A DNA stretch of 36,590 nt, taken from positions 1-36,590 of IMG/VR virus record IMGVR_UViG_3300035698_028152; one strand, written 5' to 3'. The notes under the pieces are model-generated. The model was given only the letters and a program-made list of their open reading frames with translations, ran no database searches and was not told the DNA's origin. The DNA is from a virus. Positions 15,979-23,965 of the stretch are shown here, piece after piece (the first letter of the stretch is position 1; every line of letters begins with the position of its first letter). Made by a program: the position numbers and the translations under genes.

Positions 15979-16614
15979 ATGAGAATCCAACGTTTAACGT
16001 ACACGCCAGATAACGTCGATAGTGACTATTTTGGTGATGCCGTCACAGGCGCAACATTCACCTTACTGCAAACAGCAACAGCTGATTCTTCCGCTGACAA
16101 TGGCCTTATCGCTCACCAGGTGAGTCTGCTAGAAAATTCAGGCACAGATCAAAGTGGCAAGACATTCAGCATCGTGGGGGTGAATTCTGACGGCATTGAT
16201 GTGACAGAAGTGGTGACTGGGCCGGGTGCAAGCGTCGCAGTAGAGTCAACGACTTATTTCCGAACCATCAGTTCTGTTACGCCGAGCAGCACCATTGGTG
16301 CGGATACCATGGATATTGGTTTTGTTGATGAATTTGCAACGCCAACCTTGCCGATGAACAGTTACGGTGGGAAGTTACTCTTGCATGTGGTTGTTACCGG
16401 AACAATCAACTACACCTTGCAGTATACGATGTCCGACATAGCGAACGGTACAGCCACACGAAGTTGGTACGACGTTGTCGATGCAGATGTTGTTGATGTC
16501 AGTGCTGATGGTACTACCGGTTTATTGTTTGTTCCCGTTGCCGTGCGTCTTATTGTTAATTCATACAGCTCTGGAGCAACCGCCAATTTAATTATCAGTC
16601 AACAAACGAGGTAG
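15979..16614 (+). CDS. Beta-rich virion structural protein
   Basis: 211 residues; AAAAGGAG upstream of ATG 15979. The sequence is Thr/Val/Ser-rich with alternating beta-strand patterns, including FSIVGVNSDGIDVTEVVTGPG, a form seen in many phage structural proteins of unassigned role. No transmembrane segment. Lies between head and tail genes in the late operon, probably part of the head surface or neck. Confidence 0.6.
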   Translation: MRIQRLTYTPDNVDSDYFGDAVTGATFTLLQTATADSSADNGLIAHQVSLLENSGTDQSGKTFSIVGVNSDGIDVTEVVTGPGASVAVESTTYFRTISSVTPSSTIGADTMDIGFVDEFATPTLPMNSYGGKLLLHVVVTGTINYTLQYTMSDIANGTATRSWYDVVDADVVDVSADGTTGLLFVPVAVRLIVNSYSSGATANLIISQQTR

Positions 16615-16617
16615 CAT

Positions 16618-17142
16618 ATGTCTCTTCAACCCACTCAGAACATCAGTGAAAACATTGTTACATCGAGCACATCGTTTGCGCGCCCCGCTGATGCTAGCAT
16701 TTATGCGGCGAACGATGTTGTGAGCAATAGCACGAGTGCGCCGACTATCTTAACTTTCAGCGCTATCACAAAAGGATTTGACCAGTTCTTTGAAATCCGA
16801 GGCGTGACCTTGGTATCGACCTATCAAGGCGCGGGTACGCCGCTAGTCACTTTATTTTCTGAGTTACGTTTATTCACAGCCGCTCCAACGGCGATGGAAG
16901 ACAATGCGGTCTTTGATCCGTCGGACGCTGAAGCATTAAATATGGTGCCGGCCATTCCGCTGTTTGAAACATCGATTGGTTCTGTGAACACCTTGGTGAG
17001 TAACCATAACATTGGCGTCTGGGGTAAAACCTCAAGCACAGCGAATGCACTGTACGGCCATCTTGTCGCTCAGAACGCCTACACGCCAGTCAGCGGTGAA
17101 GTGTTTACAATTACATTGTATATTGCGCGAAAAAATCCTTAA
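16618..17142 (+). CDS. Beta-rich virion structural protein
   Basis: 174 residues, 3 bp after the previous stop. Single beta-domain composition (ILTFSAITKGFDQFFEIRGV, TPLVTLFSELRLFTAAP, VFTITLYIARKNP), similar to small jelly-roll-like structural proteins next to lectin-type domains in phage operons. No signal peptide or membrane segment. It probably works with the paralogous lectin-like proteins that follow. Function by position only. Confidence 0.6.
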   Translation: MSLQPTQNISENIVTSSTSFARPADASIYAANDVVSNSTSAPTILTFSAITKGFDQFFEIRGVTLVSTYQGAGTPLVTLFSELRLFTAAPTAMEDNAVFDPSDAEALNMVPAIPLFETSIGSVNTLVSNHNIGVWGKTSSTANALYGHLVAQNAYTPVSGEVFTITLYIARKNP

Positions 17143-17157
17143 CGATAAGGAAGGCTC

Positions 17158-17889
17158 GTGAGAAAACACTATGATCGAAAAACACGACTAAACATCGACA
17201 GTATTCCGTCGTTACGGGTTTGGCTTGAGTACGTAAAATCACCGAGGGTCATTGACAGCGCGAACAATGTAACGACGTGGGGTAGCATTCCATGTCGCAC
17301 ATGCGACTACACTGAAGACACTGCAGGCACTAATCCGAATGCTCACCCGCAAGGTTTTTATTACGATATTGACGCGATGAGCTCAGAAGATGGTGCGATT
17401 ACGTTACCGACGGCATTAACGATCTTTTGTGCGACGAATACCACAAGAACCGCTTTTATTGGACGTTGGTTTTCTTTTTACAACCCCAGTGAGTATACGC
17501 TCACAATTAACAAAACAGCGGCGCAAGGCATGCAGTTCTTTTTTAACAACTCGTTAGAAGGTGAAAGCGTAGGTACGGCAGGAACAGCTAATATTATTCA
17601 AGACGGCTGCCCAGAGATCGTTACTATTCGGATATCGGACATAAACACCTTGGCGACACTTTGGTTTAATAGAACACAATTACCTGTGCAGCCAAACGTA
17701 TCTAATGTGACATGGCCGTCATTAACATCTACCCCGGTACTTGGCGCGCTCAATACTGGCGGGGCCAATGGCTTGAAGGGCTATTACAAAGAATTTATCT
17801 GGTTTAATGAAGGACTGCCTGACCGTGTCATCGCCATTATTCAAGATTATTTGGTGGCAAAATGGCAATCGCCCGTCAAGGGCTATTGA
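17158..17889 (+). CDS. Concanavalin/LamG-like virion protein, copy 1
   Basis: 243 residues with a GTG start at 17158 behind AAGGAAG. The ending GYYKEFIWFNEGLPDRVIAI, then IQDYLVAKW, is the usual C-terminal strand-helix of LamG/concanavalin-like beta-sandwich domains that bind glycans or pack in fibres. The N-terminal LRVWLEYVKSPRVIDSANNV is nearly identical to that of the next gene, so the two are tandem duplicates. Likely exposed on the virion and involved in host-surface contact, by inference. Confidence 0.65.
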   Translation: MRKHYDRKTRLNIDSIPSLRVWLEYVKSPRVIDSANNVTTWGSIPCRTCDYTEDTAGTNPNAHPQGFYYDIDAMSSEDGAITLPTALTIFCATNTTRTAFIGRWFSFYNPSEYTLTINKTAAQGMQFFFNNSLEGESVGTAGTANIIQDGCPEIVTIRISDINTLATLWFNRTQLPVQPNVSNVTWPSLTSTPVLGALNTGGANGLKGYYKEFIWFNEGLPDRVIAIIQDYLVAKWQSPVKGY

Positions 17890-17899
17890 GGAGAGACGT

Positions 17900-18643
17900 A
17901 TGCGACGACCACAGCGGCGCCATCATTATCTCAATGTTATTAATATTCCGACGTTGCGGGTATGGACTGAATATGTGAAGTCGCCACGCGTTATTGATAG
18001 CGCGAATAATGTAACGTCCTGGGGCAACATTAAAAATCGTGATAAAGATTATATCGGGACGGTGTCAGATGATAATCCGAACCTGCATGCGCAAGGGCTT
18101 TATTATGATGTCGACGCGTTAAGTTCTGAAGACGCGGAAATTGAAATGCCGGCTGAGCTGACGGTATTTTGTGCGACGTCACTTGTGTCATCCGGCGGTG
18201 TTTATCGGTTATGGTGTATTCACGATCTGACGGGGACAAACTACGGCGTATTTATCAATAAATTTGGGGGGGGTGCCCTTGGTTTGTTCTACCAAAATAA
18301 AGCAACAGGCGAGAGCTTATCGTACATTACCGGCAATAACATTGTGAGTGCCGCGACTAACAATGAAGTGGTTGTCGTGGCATTGAGAATGGTACTTGCG
18401 ACAAACAAAGCAGATTTTTGGTTTAACCGCCGAAAGCTCGCTCAGAGAGATACCTCTTCTATAACGGCGCCAAGCGGAACGGCCTTACCCATTATTGGCG
18501 CAGGAACGCCAACAGGTGGGACAGGTGTTGCTGGTTCTTTTAAAGAAGTGGTCTGGTTTGATAGCGCGTTAGATAACGGTACGATTATGCGAATACAAGA
18601 TTATTTAATCAGCAAGTGGAAAGCAAAATCAAAAAACATATAA
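17900..18643 (+). CDS. Concanavalin/LamG-like virion protein, copy 2
   Basis: 247 residues from ATG 17900 with GAGGAGAG upstream; an earlier in-frame start lies inside the previous gene. Paralogous to 17158-17889: both open with an LRVW(L/T)EYVKSPRVIDSANNV segment, share Q-G-(F/L)-YYD-(I/V)-DA-(M/L)-SSED, and end in FKEVVWFDSAL...IQDYLISKW. The middle of the domain, where ligand-binding loops would be, is strongly divergent. This suggests duplication followed by binding-site change. Confidence 0.65.
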   Translation: MRRPQRRHHYLNVINIPTLRVWTEYVKSPRVIDSANNVTSWGNIKNRDKDYIGTVSDDNPNLHAQGLYYDVDALSSEDAEIEMPAELTVFCATSLVSSGGVYRLWCIHDLTGTNYGVFINKFGGGALGLFYQNKATGESLSYITGNNIVSAATNNEVVVVALRMVLATNKADFWFNRRKLAQRDTSSITAPSGTALPIIGAGTPTGGTGVAGSFKEVVWFDSALDNGTIMRIQDYLISKWKAKSKNI

Positions 18644-18652
18644 GGGCTTGTG

Positions 18653-18847
18653 GTGAAAAATTACATATTAGAAGAAAAAACATATCACCTTGTAATGAAC
18701 TATCTTGTTCGACGCCCTTGGGGTGAGGTGTGTGAATTGATGGGTGAACTCACAAAAATAAATATTCGTATTGAGAACTCGGCAACTGATCAAGGTGAAG
18801 GGGGTGAAGTATGCGACGCAACGGATACCGGGCAGGTGACTGGCTAG
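18653..18847 (+). CDS. Small conserved-type phage protein
   Basis: 64 residues; GTG at 18653 has AGGG six bases before it (GTG 18650 is the alternative). A helix with the pattern MNYLVRRPWGEVCELMGELTKI resembles small proteins found near head-tail connector genes in many podoviruses. It overlaps the following gene by 37 bp in another frame, suggesting coupled translation. Role unknown. Confidence 0.5.
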   Translation: MKNYILEEKTYHLVMNYLVRRPWGEVCELMGELTKINIRIENSATDQGEGGEVCDATDTGQVTG

Positions 18848-19068
18848 TTGAGTGCGATGTTTGTGGTTTTGTGGTGTACCACTCTAACACCCGCAAACGT
18901 TATGATGGGTATATTGTCTGTGAGCAAGACTGGGATCCAAAGCCAGCGGCTGAAATGAAGAATCGTATTTATCATGATTCTCGGGTGGTTCCAGATGCAC
19001 GGCCACAAACGACAGTGACGTACCATGACAGAGACGCGTACACCTCAACGGATGATGACTACAATTAG
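18811..19068 (+). CDS. Small CxxC structural/connector-associated protein
   Basis: 85 residues; AAGGGGGTGAAGT before ATG 18811. Pattern GDWLVECDVCGFVVYHSNTR, then RYDGYIVCEQDWDPK and VPDARP, is a widespread small phage protein near portal-tail connector genes; the three Cys (CDVC and IVC) may bind a metal with a nearby His. It immediately precedes the gp4-like gene by 12 bp. Probably a minor virion or assembly component. Confidence 0.65.
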   Translation: MRRNGYRAGDWLVECDVCGFVVYHSNTRKRYDGYIVCEQDWDPKPAAEMKNRIYHDSRVVPDARPQTTVTYHDRDAYTSTDDDYN

Positions 19069-19079
19069 GAGCGATTGCC

Positions 19080-20033
19080 ATGGCAACATCAGGCAGCATT
19101 GATTATAACGACACGCGAACGGAGATCGTCCAGGACGCACTGTACTTGATTGGTGTGTTGGGTGTTGACCAAACGGTTAGTGCTGAAGAGCTCATGATGG
19201 GTTCTCGTACTTTAAACCGAATGATTAAAGCGTGGCAGTCTGGACCTTTTGGCACGATGGTATGGAAGAAGACAGAGTGCACTTTGTTTTTAACCAGCGG
19301 GCAATCCTCTTATACCCTCAGCACATCGGGGGACCGGGCAGCTGAAAACAGTGTTGTTGTAGAAACAACCTTTGGTGCAGATGAAGCCGCGGCGCAAACC
19401 GTATTAACGGTAACGACAAGCACGGGGATGACCGCAGCGGACAATATTGGCCTGGTACTGGATGATGGCACCGTGGATTGGACAACGATTTCCACGGTTG
19501 ATGACTCAACGACGGTAACGGTGGCTAGCGGTTTATCCAGCGCTGCGTCGAGCGGTAATCGGATATACACCTTTACGTCAAAGATGAGCACTCCTTTTCG
19601 GCTGATACAGTCCTATTTGCGGGATAACTCGGATAACGACCGCGAGGTTAACCGGGTCTCTCGTGAAGACTATAACCGTATCTCCAATAAGAGTAATGGT
19701 GGCACTCCCATTCAATGGTATTACGACCGACAGCTATCGAACGGCGTTCTATATTTATGGCCCACCCCCGACGACATAACTGAACGCTTAAAATTTACAG
19801 TGGTTGAGCGCTTGGAAGACTTTGATGGTAGTGCGAACAACCCTGACTTCCCAGCGGAATGGTTGGAAGCGATTGTATATGGCTTGGCTGTTCGGCTATT
19901 ACCGCTTTCGTCGATTGAAACGAACGCACTGAAAGTCCAGGAGCTCAATAAGATTGCTAACGAAGCATTGAGCTTAGCGATGAGTGCAAACCAGGATGAT
20001 ACCGATATTAATATCGTCCCAGGGTGGTGGTGA
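19080..20033 (+). CDS. Head-to-tail connector / tail accessory factor (P22 gp4-like)
   Basis: 317 residues. The N-terminal helices (EIVQDALYLIGVLGVDQTVSAEE...LNRMIKAWQ) and the later YNRISNKSNGGTPIQWYYDRQ, LYLWPTPDD and AEWLEAIVYGLAVRL fit the gp4-like adaptor that assembles below the portal. An Ig-like beta segment of ~85 residues (about 80-165) is inserted between them, so it is longer than the 166-residue P22 gp4. It ends in TGATG overlap with the gp10-like gene, the same order as in P22-type phages. Confidence 0.75.
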   Translation: MATSGSIDYNDTRTEIVQDALYLIGVLGVDQTVSAEELMMGSRTLNRMIKAWQSGPFGTMVWKKTECTLFLTSGQSSYTLSTSGDRAAENSVVVETTFGADEAAAQTVLTVTTSTGMTAADNIGLVLDDGTVDWTTISTVDDSTTVTVASGLSSAASSGNRIYTFTSKMSTPFRLIQSYLRDNSDNDREVNRVSREDYNRISNKSNGGTPIQWYYDRQLSNGVLYLWPTPDDITERLKFTVVERLEDFDGSANNPDFPAEWLEAIVYGLAVRLLPLSSIETNALKVQELNKIANEALSLAMSANQDDTDINIVPGWW

Positions 20034-21469
20034 TGCCGACTATTCAGATCCCTGTTGTTGGTTCTTTTGGTGAGACAAGGGAGCGGTCTCAGAATCCTCA
20101 GCGCACAATTAATTGGTTTGTTGAGCAAGATGCTGACAAAGACGGCAAGTTTGCTAACACCTTGATACCCACCGAAGGGTTGACGCTGTGGAAAGATCTG
20201 AGCGGCCTGACAACTCGAGCATTGTTCGAGCAATCAGGCGTGCTATATGCTGTTGTGGATGGCACGGTGTATTCGTTGGATACCAACGCCACAGCAACGA
20301 ACTTGGGGACGCTAAGTACGACGAGTGGTGTGGTTAGTTTTTCTGGCATTTTAGGCCAGATTATGCTTATGGATGGGTCGAATGGTTATAATTTTAACAT
20401 CGCCACAAGTACCTTTGCGACGATCTCAGATGGGGACTTTAACAATGGGGCTGATATTGCCGTAGCGCTTGATGGGTACTTTATTTATTTCAAAGAAAAC
20501 ACGGATGAAATCTATATCTCCAACCTGGATGACGGAACAGCCTATGACGCCTTAGACTTTATTTCGGCTGAACGTAATCCTGACAACCTCGTTAGCTTGT
20601 TATCGCTACAGGGTGAATTGTGGGCGTGGGGAACGCAATCTGCAGAAGTGTACTACAACAGTGGCTCGAGCTTTCCGTTTGAGCGGCGTGAAGGGGTTGT
20701 TATTGACATAGGATGTGCCGCAGCACACAGCGTTGTCTCTGTTGATAATAGTGCATTTTGGTTAGGACAGAATCATTTGGGCCGAGGTCAGGTTTATCGA
20801 ACCAATGGCTATCAGCCCATCAAAATAAGCACCCCCGCGCTTGAAGAAGAGTTCGCTGACTACAGCACGGTGAGTGATGCTATTGCCTTCGCTTACCAGT
20901 CGAGGGGTCATCTTTTTTATTGGTTGGTCTTCCCGACGGCTAATAAGACGTGGGTTTACGACCTAACAACAAATGGCTGGCATGAGCGTCAAAGTGTTGA
21001 CTTGGATGCGACGGACACCTATGAGCGACACTGGGGGAACTGCTTTGCCTACTTCGATGGCAAGTACTTAGTGGGTGACTACCAAAGCGGTAAGATATTT
21101 CAGCTTGACCCGACGGTGTTTACGGACAATGGGTCGCTGATTCGCCGACTTCGTCGTACACCTAATTTTCATGAAAATGGGCGCTCTATTGTGATCAATA
21201 AATTTGAGCTGGATACGAAGAAAGGGGTTGGTCTTGTCACGGGGCAAGGTAGCGACCCTTCTTATATGTTGCGTGTTTCGAGGGATGGTGGGTATACCTA
21301 CGGTAATCGAATGACACGCTCTCCTGGCAAGATTGGTGAATATTCCAAGCGATGTACATGGAACCGCTTGGGTGGTTGCAAGCAATTTATGGCGGAGATC
21401 ACCATTACGGACCCTGTTAATGCCGTTATTTTAGGCGGGTTTGTAGAAGCCGAAGTAGGTAAATTGTAA
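20033..21469 (+). CDS. Tail hub / packaged-DNA stabilisation protein (P22 gp10-like)
   Basis: 478 residues from ATG 20033, overlapping the previous stop (upstream in-frame GTGs are inside it). Close in length to P22 gp10 (472). Typical features: N-terminal SQNPQRTINWFVEQD, many short beta-propeller-like blades (LYAVVDGTVYSL, LMDGSNGYNFN, YFIYFKENTDEIYIS), RRTPNFHENGRSIVINKFEL and a C-terminal RDGGYTYG. In P22 this protein sits between gp4 and the tail needle, closing the channel and supporting tailspikes. Confidence 0.8.
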   Translation: MPTIQIPVVGSFGETRERSQNPQRTINWFVEQDADKDGKFANTLIPTEGLTLWKDLSGLTTRALFEQSGVLYAVVDGTVYSLDTNATATNLGTLSTTSGVVSFSGILGQIMLMDGSNGYNFNIATSTFATISDGDFNNGADIAVALDGYFIYFKENTDEIYISNLDDGTAYDALDFISAERNPDNLVSLLSLQGELWAWGTQSAEVYYNSGSSFPFERREGVVIDIGCAAAHSVVSVDNSAFWLGQNHLGRGQVYRTNGYQPIKISTPALEEEFADYSTVSDAIAFAYQSRGHLFYWLVFPTANKTWVYDLTTNGWHERQSVDLDATDTYERHWGNCFAYFDGKYLVGDYQSGKIFQLDPTVFTDNGSLIRRLRRTPNFHENGRSIVINKFELDTKKGVGLVTGQGSDPSYMLRVSRDGGYTYGNRMTRSPGKIGEYSKRCTWNRLGGCKQFMAEITITDPVNAVILGGFVEAEVGKL

Positions 21470-21978
21470 TGCTGGTTGGGCCTGCTAAGTCGAGTGAAGT
21501 TCTGGCGGACAAAGATGGTTTCCCTCAGCCCTTCTGGGTTCGTTGGTTTGATTCGGTTAAAATAAGGTCTAACCAGCACCCTATTGTGACAGCGATCACC
21601 ACGACAATAGCGTTCAGCAGTTTGAGCAGCGCAGGGACGGTTGTCTTGAAAGCCGCCGGAGCGAAAGAAGCGTACTACTGTCGAGAAATCATGTTATCGG
21701 GGGGTGGTACTAACTTTAATGCCGGGGGTGATCGTGGTCTTGCGATACAAGACAGCAGTGGGACGATCATTTGGTCGGTTATTCCGACGGCCACAATGGA
21801 ATCGCTGGCTGCTGCACGATGGGGTGACGCGGGGTTAGCGTTCCCAACGACGGCAAGTGACTTGACGGCCACCTCTACCGCAGGTGAAGATATCATTGCA
21901 ACGTATAGTGGCGGCAGTACGGATTACACCAGTGGGTCGTTGACGATCCGGATCATATTGGAGCTAGACGAAAGTTAA
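21469..21978 (+). CDS. Small tail-associated structural protein
   Basis: 169 residues; its ATG overlaps the gp10-like stop. N-terminal FPQPFWVRWFDSV recalls the start of many phage tail-fibre or needle-adaptor proteins; the remainder is beta-rich (residues ~40-165). It occupies the P22 gp26 (needle) position, but no trimeric coiled coil is visible, so equivalence is not claimed. Confidence 0.6.
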   Translation: MLVGPAKSSEVLADKDGFPQPFWVRWFDSVKIRSNQHPIVTAITTTIAFSSLSSAGTVVLKAAGAKEAYYCREIMLSGGGTNFNAGGDRGLAIQDSSGTIIWSVIPTATMESLAAARWGDAGLAFPTTASDLTATSTAGEDIIATYSGGSTDYTSGSLTIRIILELDES

Positions 21979-21989
21979 AGGAGTAAGTG

Positions 21990-22688
21990 ATGGGCATATT
22001 CAGCAGTTTATTTGGCGGTAGCGGTAGCGGTCTGGTTTCCTCAGGTCAAGCCGCCGCGGCTGCAGCACGAGAAAAGGCGATCAATCAGGCACGTAGTGAG
22101 ATCAAAACTGCTCGAGATGAGTCCGTCACGGGGTTCGTTCCATTCCAGGAGACGGGTTTTGGTGCGAATGATGCGTTATCCGCTTTACTTGGTTTGGGCA
22201 CCCCAGAAGAACAGCAAGAAGCGTTAACGCAATTGCAGGACAGTCCGGGCTTTCAGTTCCAGCTAGGTGAAGGGGTTAACGCGATTGATAGAGCAGCGGC
22301 GTCACAAGGGTCTTTGCGATCGGGTAATCGGCTAAAAGAGCTGCAAGAATTCGGGCAGAACCTCGCATTGACGACGATTGATTCACGTCAAAGCGCATTA
22401 AACGATTTAGCAAACCGAGGCTTTAATGCCAGCGGGAGCATTGGCAACCTTAAAACAGGTGCGGCAAGTGAGCTTGGGAACCTGGCTTTATTGAGCGGTA
22501 ATAACCAAGCCAACAACTTATTAGCGCAGGCTCAATTTGCGCAGGCCGATGCAAATAGGCCCTCACCATTGGGCAGTATATTAACAACTGCGGCAGGGTT
22601 TGCTGCTCCAGGTCTTAGCCAAGGGCTTGGGCCCGCATTATCGGGCGTAGGTGGCCAACTGGGCTCTGTGTTGAGCAGCTTTCTTTAA
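21990..22688 (+). CDS. DNA ejection protein (P22 gp7-like)
   Basis: 232 residues; ATG 21990 with AGGAG at 6 nt (GTG 21987 is too close). Gly/Ala-rich N-terminus, then FVPFQETGFGANDALSALLG, DSPGFQFQLGEGVNAIDRAA and ASQGSLRSGNRLKELQEFGQ, typical for the smallest of three proteins ejected with DNA to cross the envelope. C-terminal amphipathic or hydrophobic Gly/Ala segment. First of three consecutive ejection genes. Confidence 0.75.
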   Translation: MGIFSSLFGGSGSGLVSSGQAAAAAAREKAINQARSEIKTARDESVTGFVPFQETGFGANDALSALLGLGTPEEQQEALTQLQDSPGFQFQLGEGVNAIDRAAASQGSLRSGNRLKELQEFGQNLALTTIDSRQSALNDLANRGFNASGSIGNLKTGAASELGNLALLSGNNQANNLLAQAQFAQADANRPSPLGSILTTAAGFAAPGLSQGLGPALSGVGGQLGSVLSSFL

Positions 22689-22699
22689 AGAGGTGACTT

Positions 22700-23965
22700 A
22701 TGGCAATTCAAGGTGGATTACTGGGCGTACCCGCAAACGACATGAGGATGATCTTACCGGACTTAAATGGGCCGTCTCCTCTTATCAACGCGTTCCAGCG
22801 TGGGGTGAACTTTTCTGATCAGTTTGGGAAGATCGAGGGGCAGGATGCCGCGAATATTGAGCAGCGTCAGCGTACACAACAATCCTCCCAATTATTCCCA
22901 CAGCAGCTAAGGTCAGCGCAGTTAGCCAATCAAGGGGCCGCTCAAAACTTAGCGTTCAAAAGAGCGGATAGAGCACAAAATAGGGATCAACAAGCACAGC
23001 TTGGTCAAGCGCTTAAGTCAGGAGGTGTTGGCGGTTATATAACCGCACTGGAACAGTTGAGCCCTGAAAGAGCCATTGATCTTCGTCAAAAGATGGCGGT
23101 ACTCGACAAGACCAATGCAGACTCCACAACCGTGGAGCTTAAGAACTCGCTTCAAGCCAACAGCCAGCTAAATCAGATTGCAGCCTTTGTACAAACGCAG
23201 CCGGATGTCGCTTCAAAGCGGGCTGCCTACCAGCAGAGCCTTCAAGCGCTACGCCAAACAAACCCAAATCTGACGAAGGATTTACCGGATCAATATGACC
23301 CCAATACAATAGAATCTATCTTACTTAACGCTGCAATCCAGCAGCAGGTGCTTTCTTCCAACCCAGACATATTGAATGACTTAAGGTCTGGGGATGCGCA
23401 GAAAGAAGAGAAAGCACTAGGGCTGTTGAAAACACGGATAACATCAAAGTCCTTCACAGAAGAGAATCAATTAAGAACTCAATACCTCAGCCAATCCTCC
23501 GAGTTTGCAGATGTCAGCCGGTCTTACCAGCGTGTCCTGGATTCCTCTGAAAACCCATCTCCTGCGGGTGATTTGGCCTTAATCTTTAATTTTATGAAAA
23601 TGCTCGATCCTGGCTCTGTTGTTCGTGAAAGTGAATTTGCCGCGGCTGGACGTGCGGGTAGTCTGCCGACGGTGGTCCAGGCTAGCTTCAATAAGATTGC
23701 TTCCGGACAATTACTAACGGAACGTCAGCGAACAGATTTCAGGGGCCGGGCAGGATCTTTGTTTAAAGGTCAGAAAGAACGTCAGTCGGAATTACAAGAT
23801 GAGTTTTCTCGTGTAGCGAGGGATTCAGGGCTCGCCCCAGAAAACATCATTATTAAATTCGGCCAGGAAATACGGTCTCCTGAAAAGCCCCGCCCTCAAG
23901 AGGGAAATGCTGAGTTAAGAACGCGGGTGGAGCGTATTCTGAAAGCGCGCCGAGGAGAACAATAA
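22700..23965 (+). CDS. DNA ejection protein (P22 gp20-like)
   Basis: 421 residues. Long helical, Gln-rich protein; the segment SPAGDLALIFNFMKMLDPGS followed by VVRESEFAAA is a strong marker of this ejection-protein group. The N-terminal part (to residue ~120) is Gln/Arg-rich with heptads. Its TAA overlaps the next ATG by one base (TAATG). In P22, gp7, gp20 and gp16 leave the virion ahead of DNA and form a conduit. Confidence 0.8.
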   Translation: MAIQGGLLGVPANDMRMILPDLNGPSPLINAFQRGVNFSDQFGKIEGQDAANIEQRQRTQQSSQLFPQQLRSAQLANQGAAQNLAFKRADRAQNRDQQAQLGQALKSGGVGGYITALEQLSPERAIDLRQKMAVLDKTNADSTTVELKNSLQANSQLNQIAAFVQTQPDVASKRAAYQQSLQALRQTNPNLTKDLPDQYDPNTIESILLNAAIQQQVLSSNPDILNDLRSGDAQKEEKALGLLKTRITSKSFTEENQLRTQYLSQSSEFADVSRSYQRVLDSSENPSPAGDLALIFNFMKMLDPGSVVRESEFAAAGRAGSLPTVVQASFNKIASGQLLTERQRTDFRGRAGSLFKGQKERQSELQDEFSRVARDSGLAPENIIIKFGQEIRSPEKPRPQEGNAELRTRVERILKARRGEQ

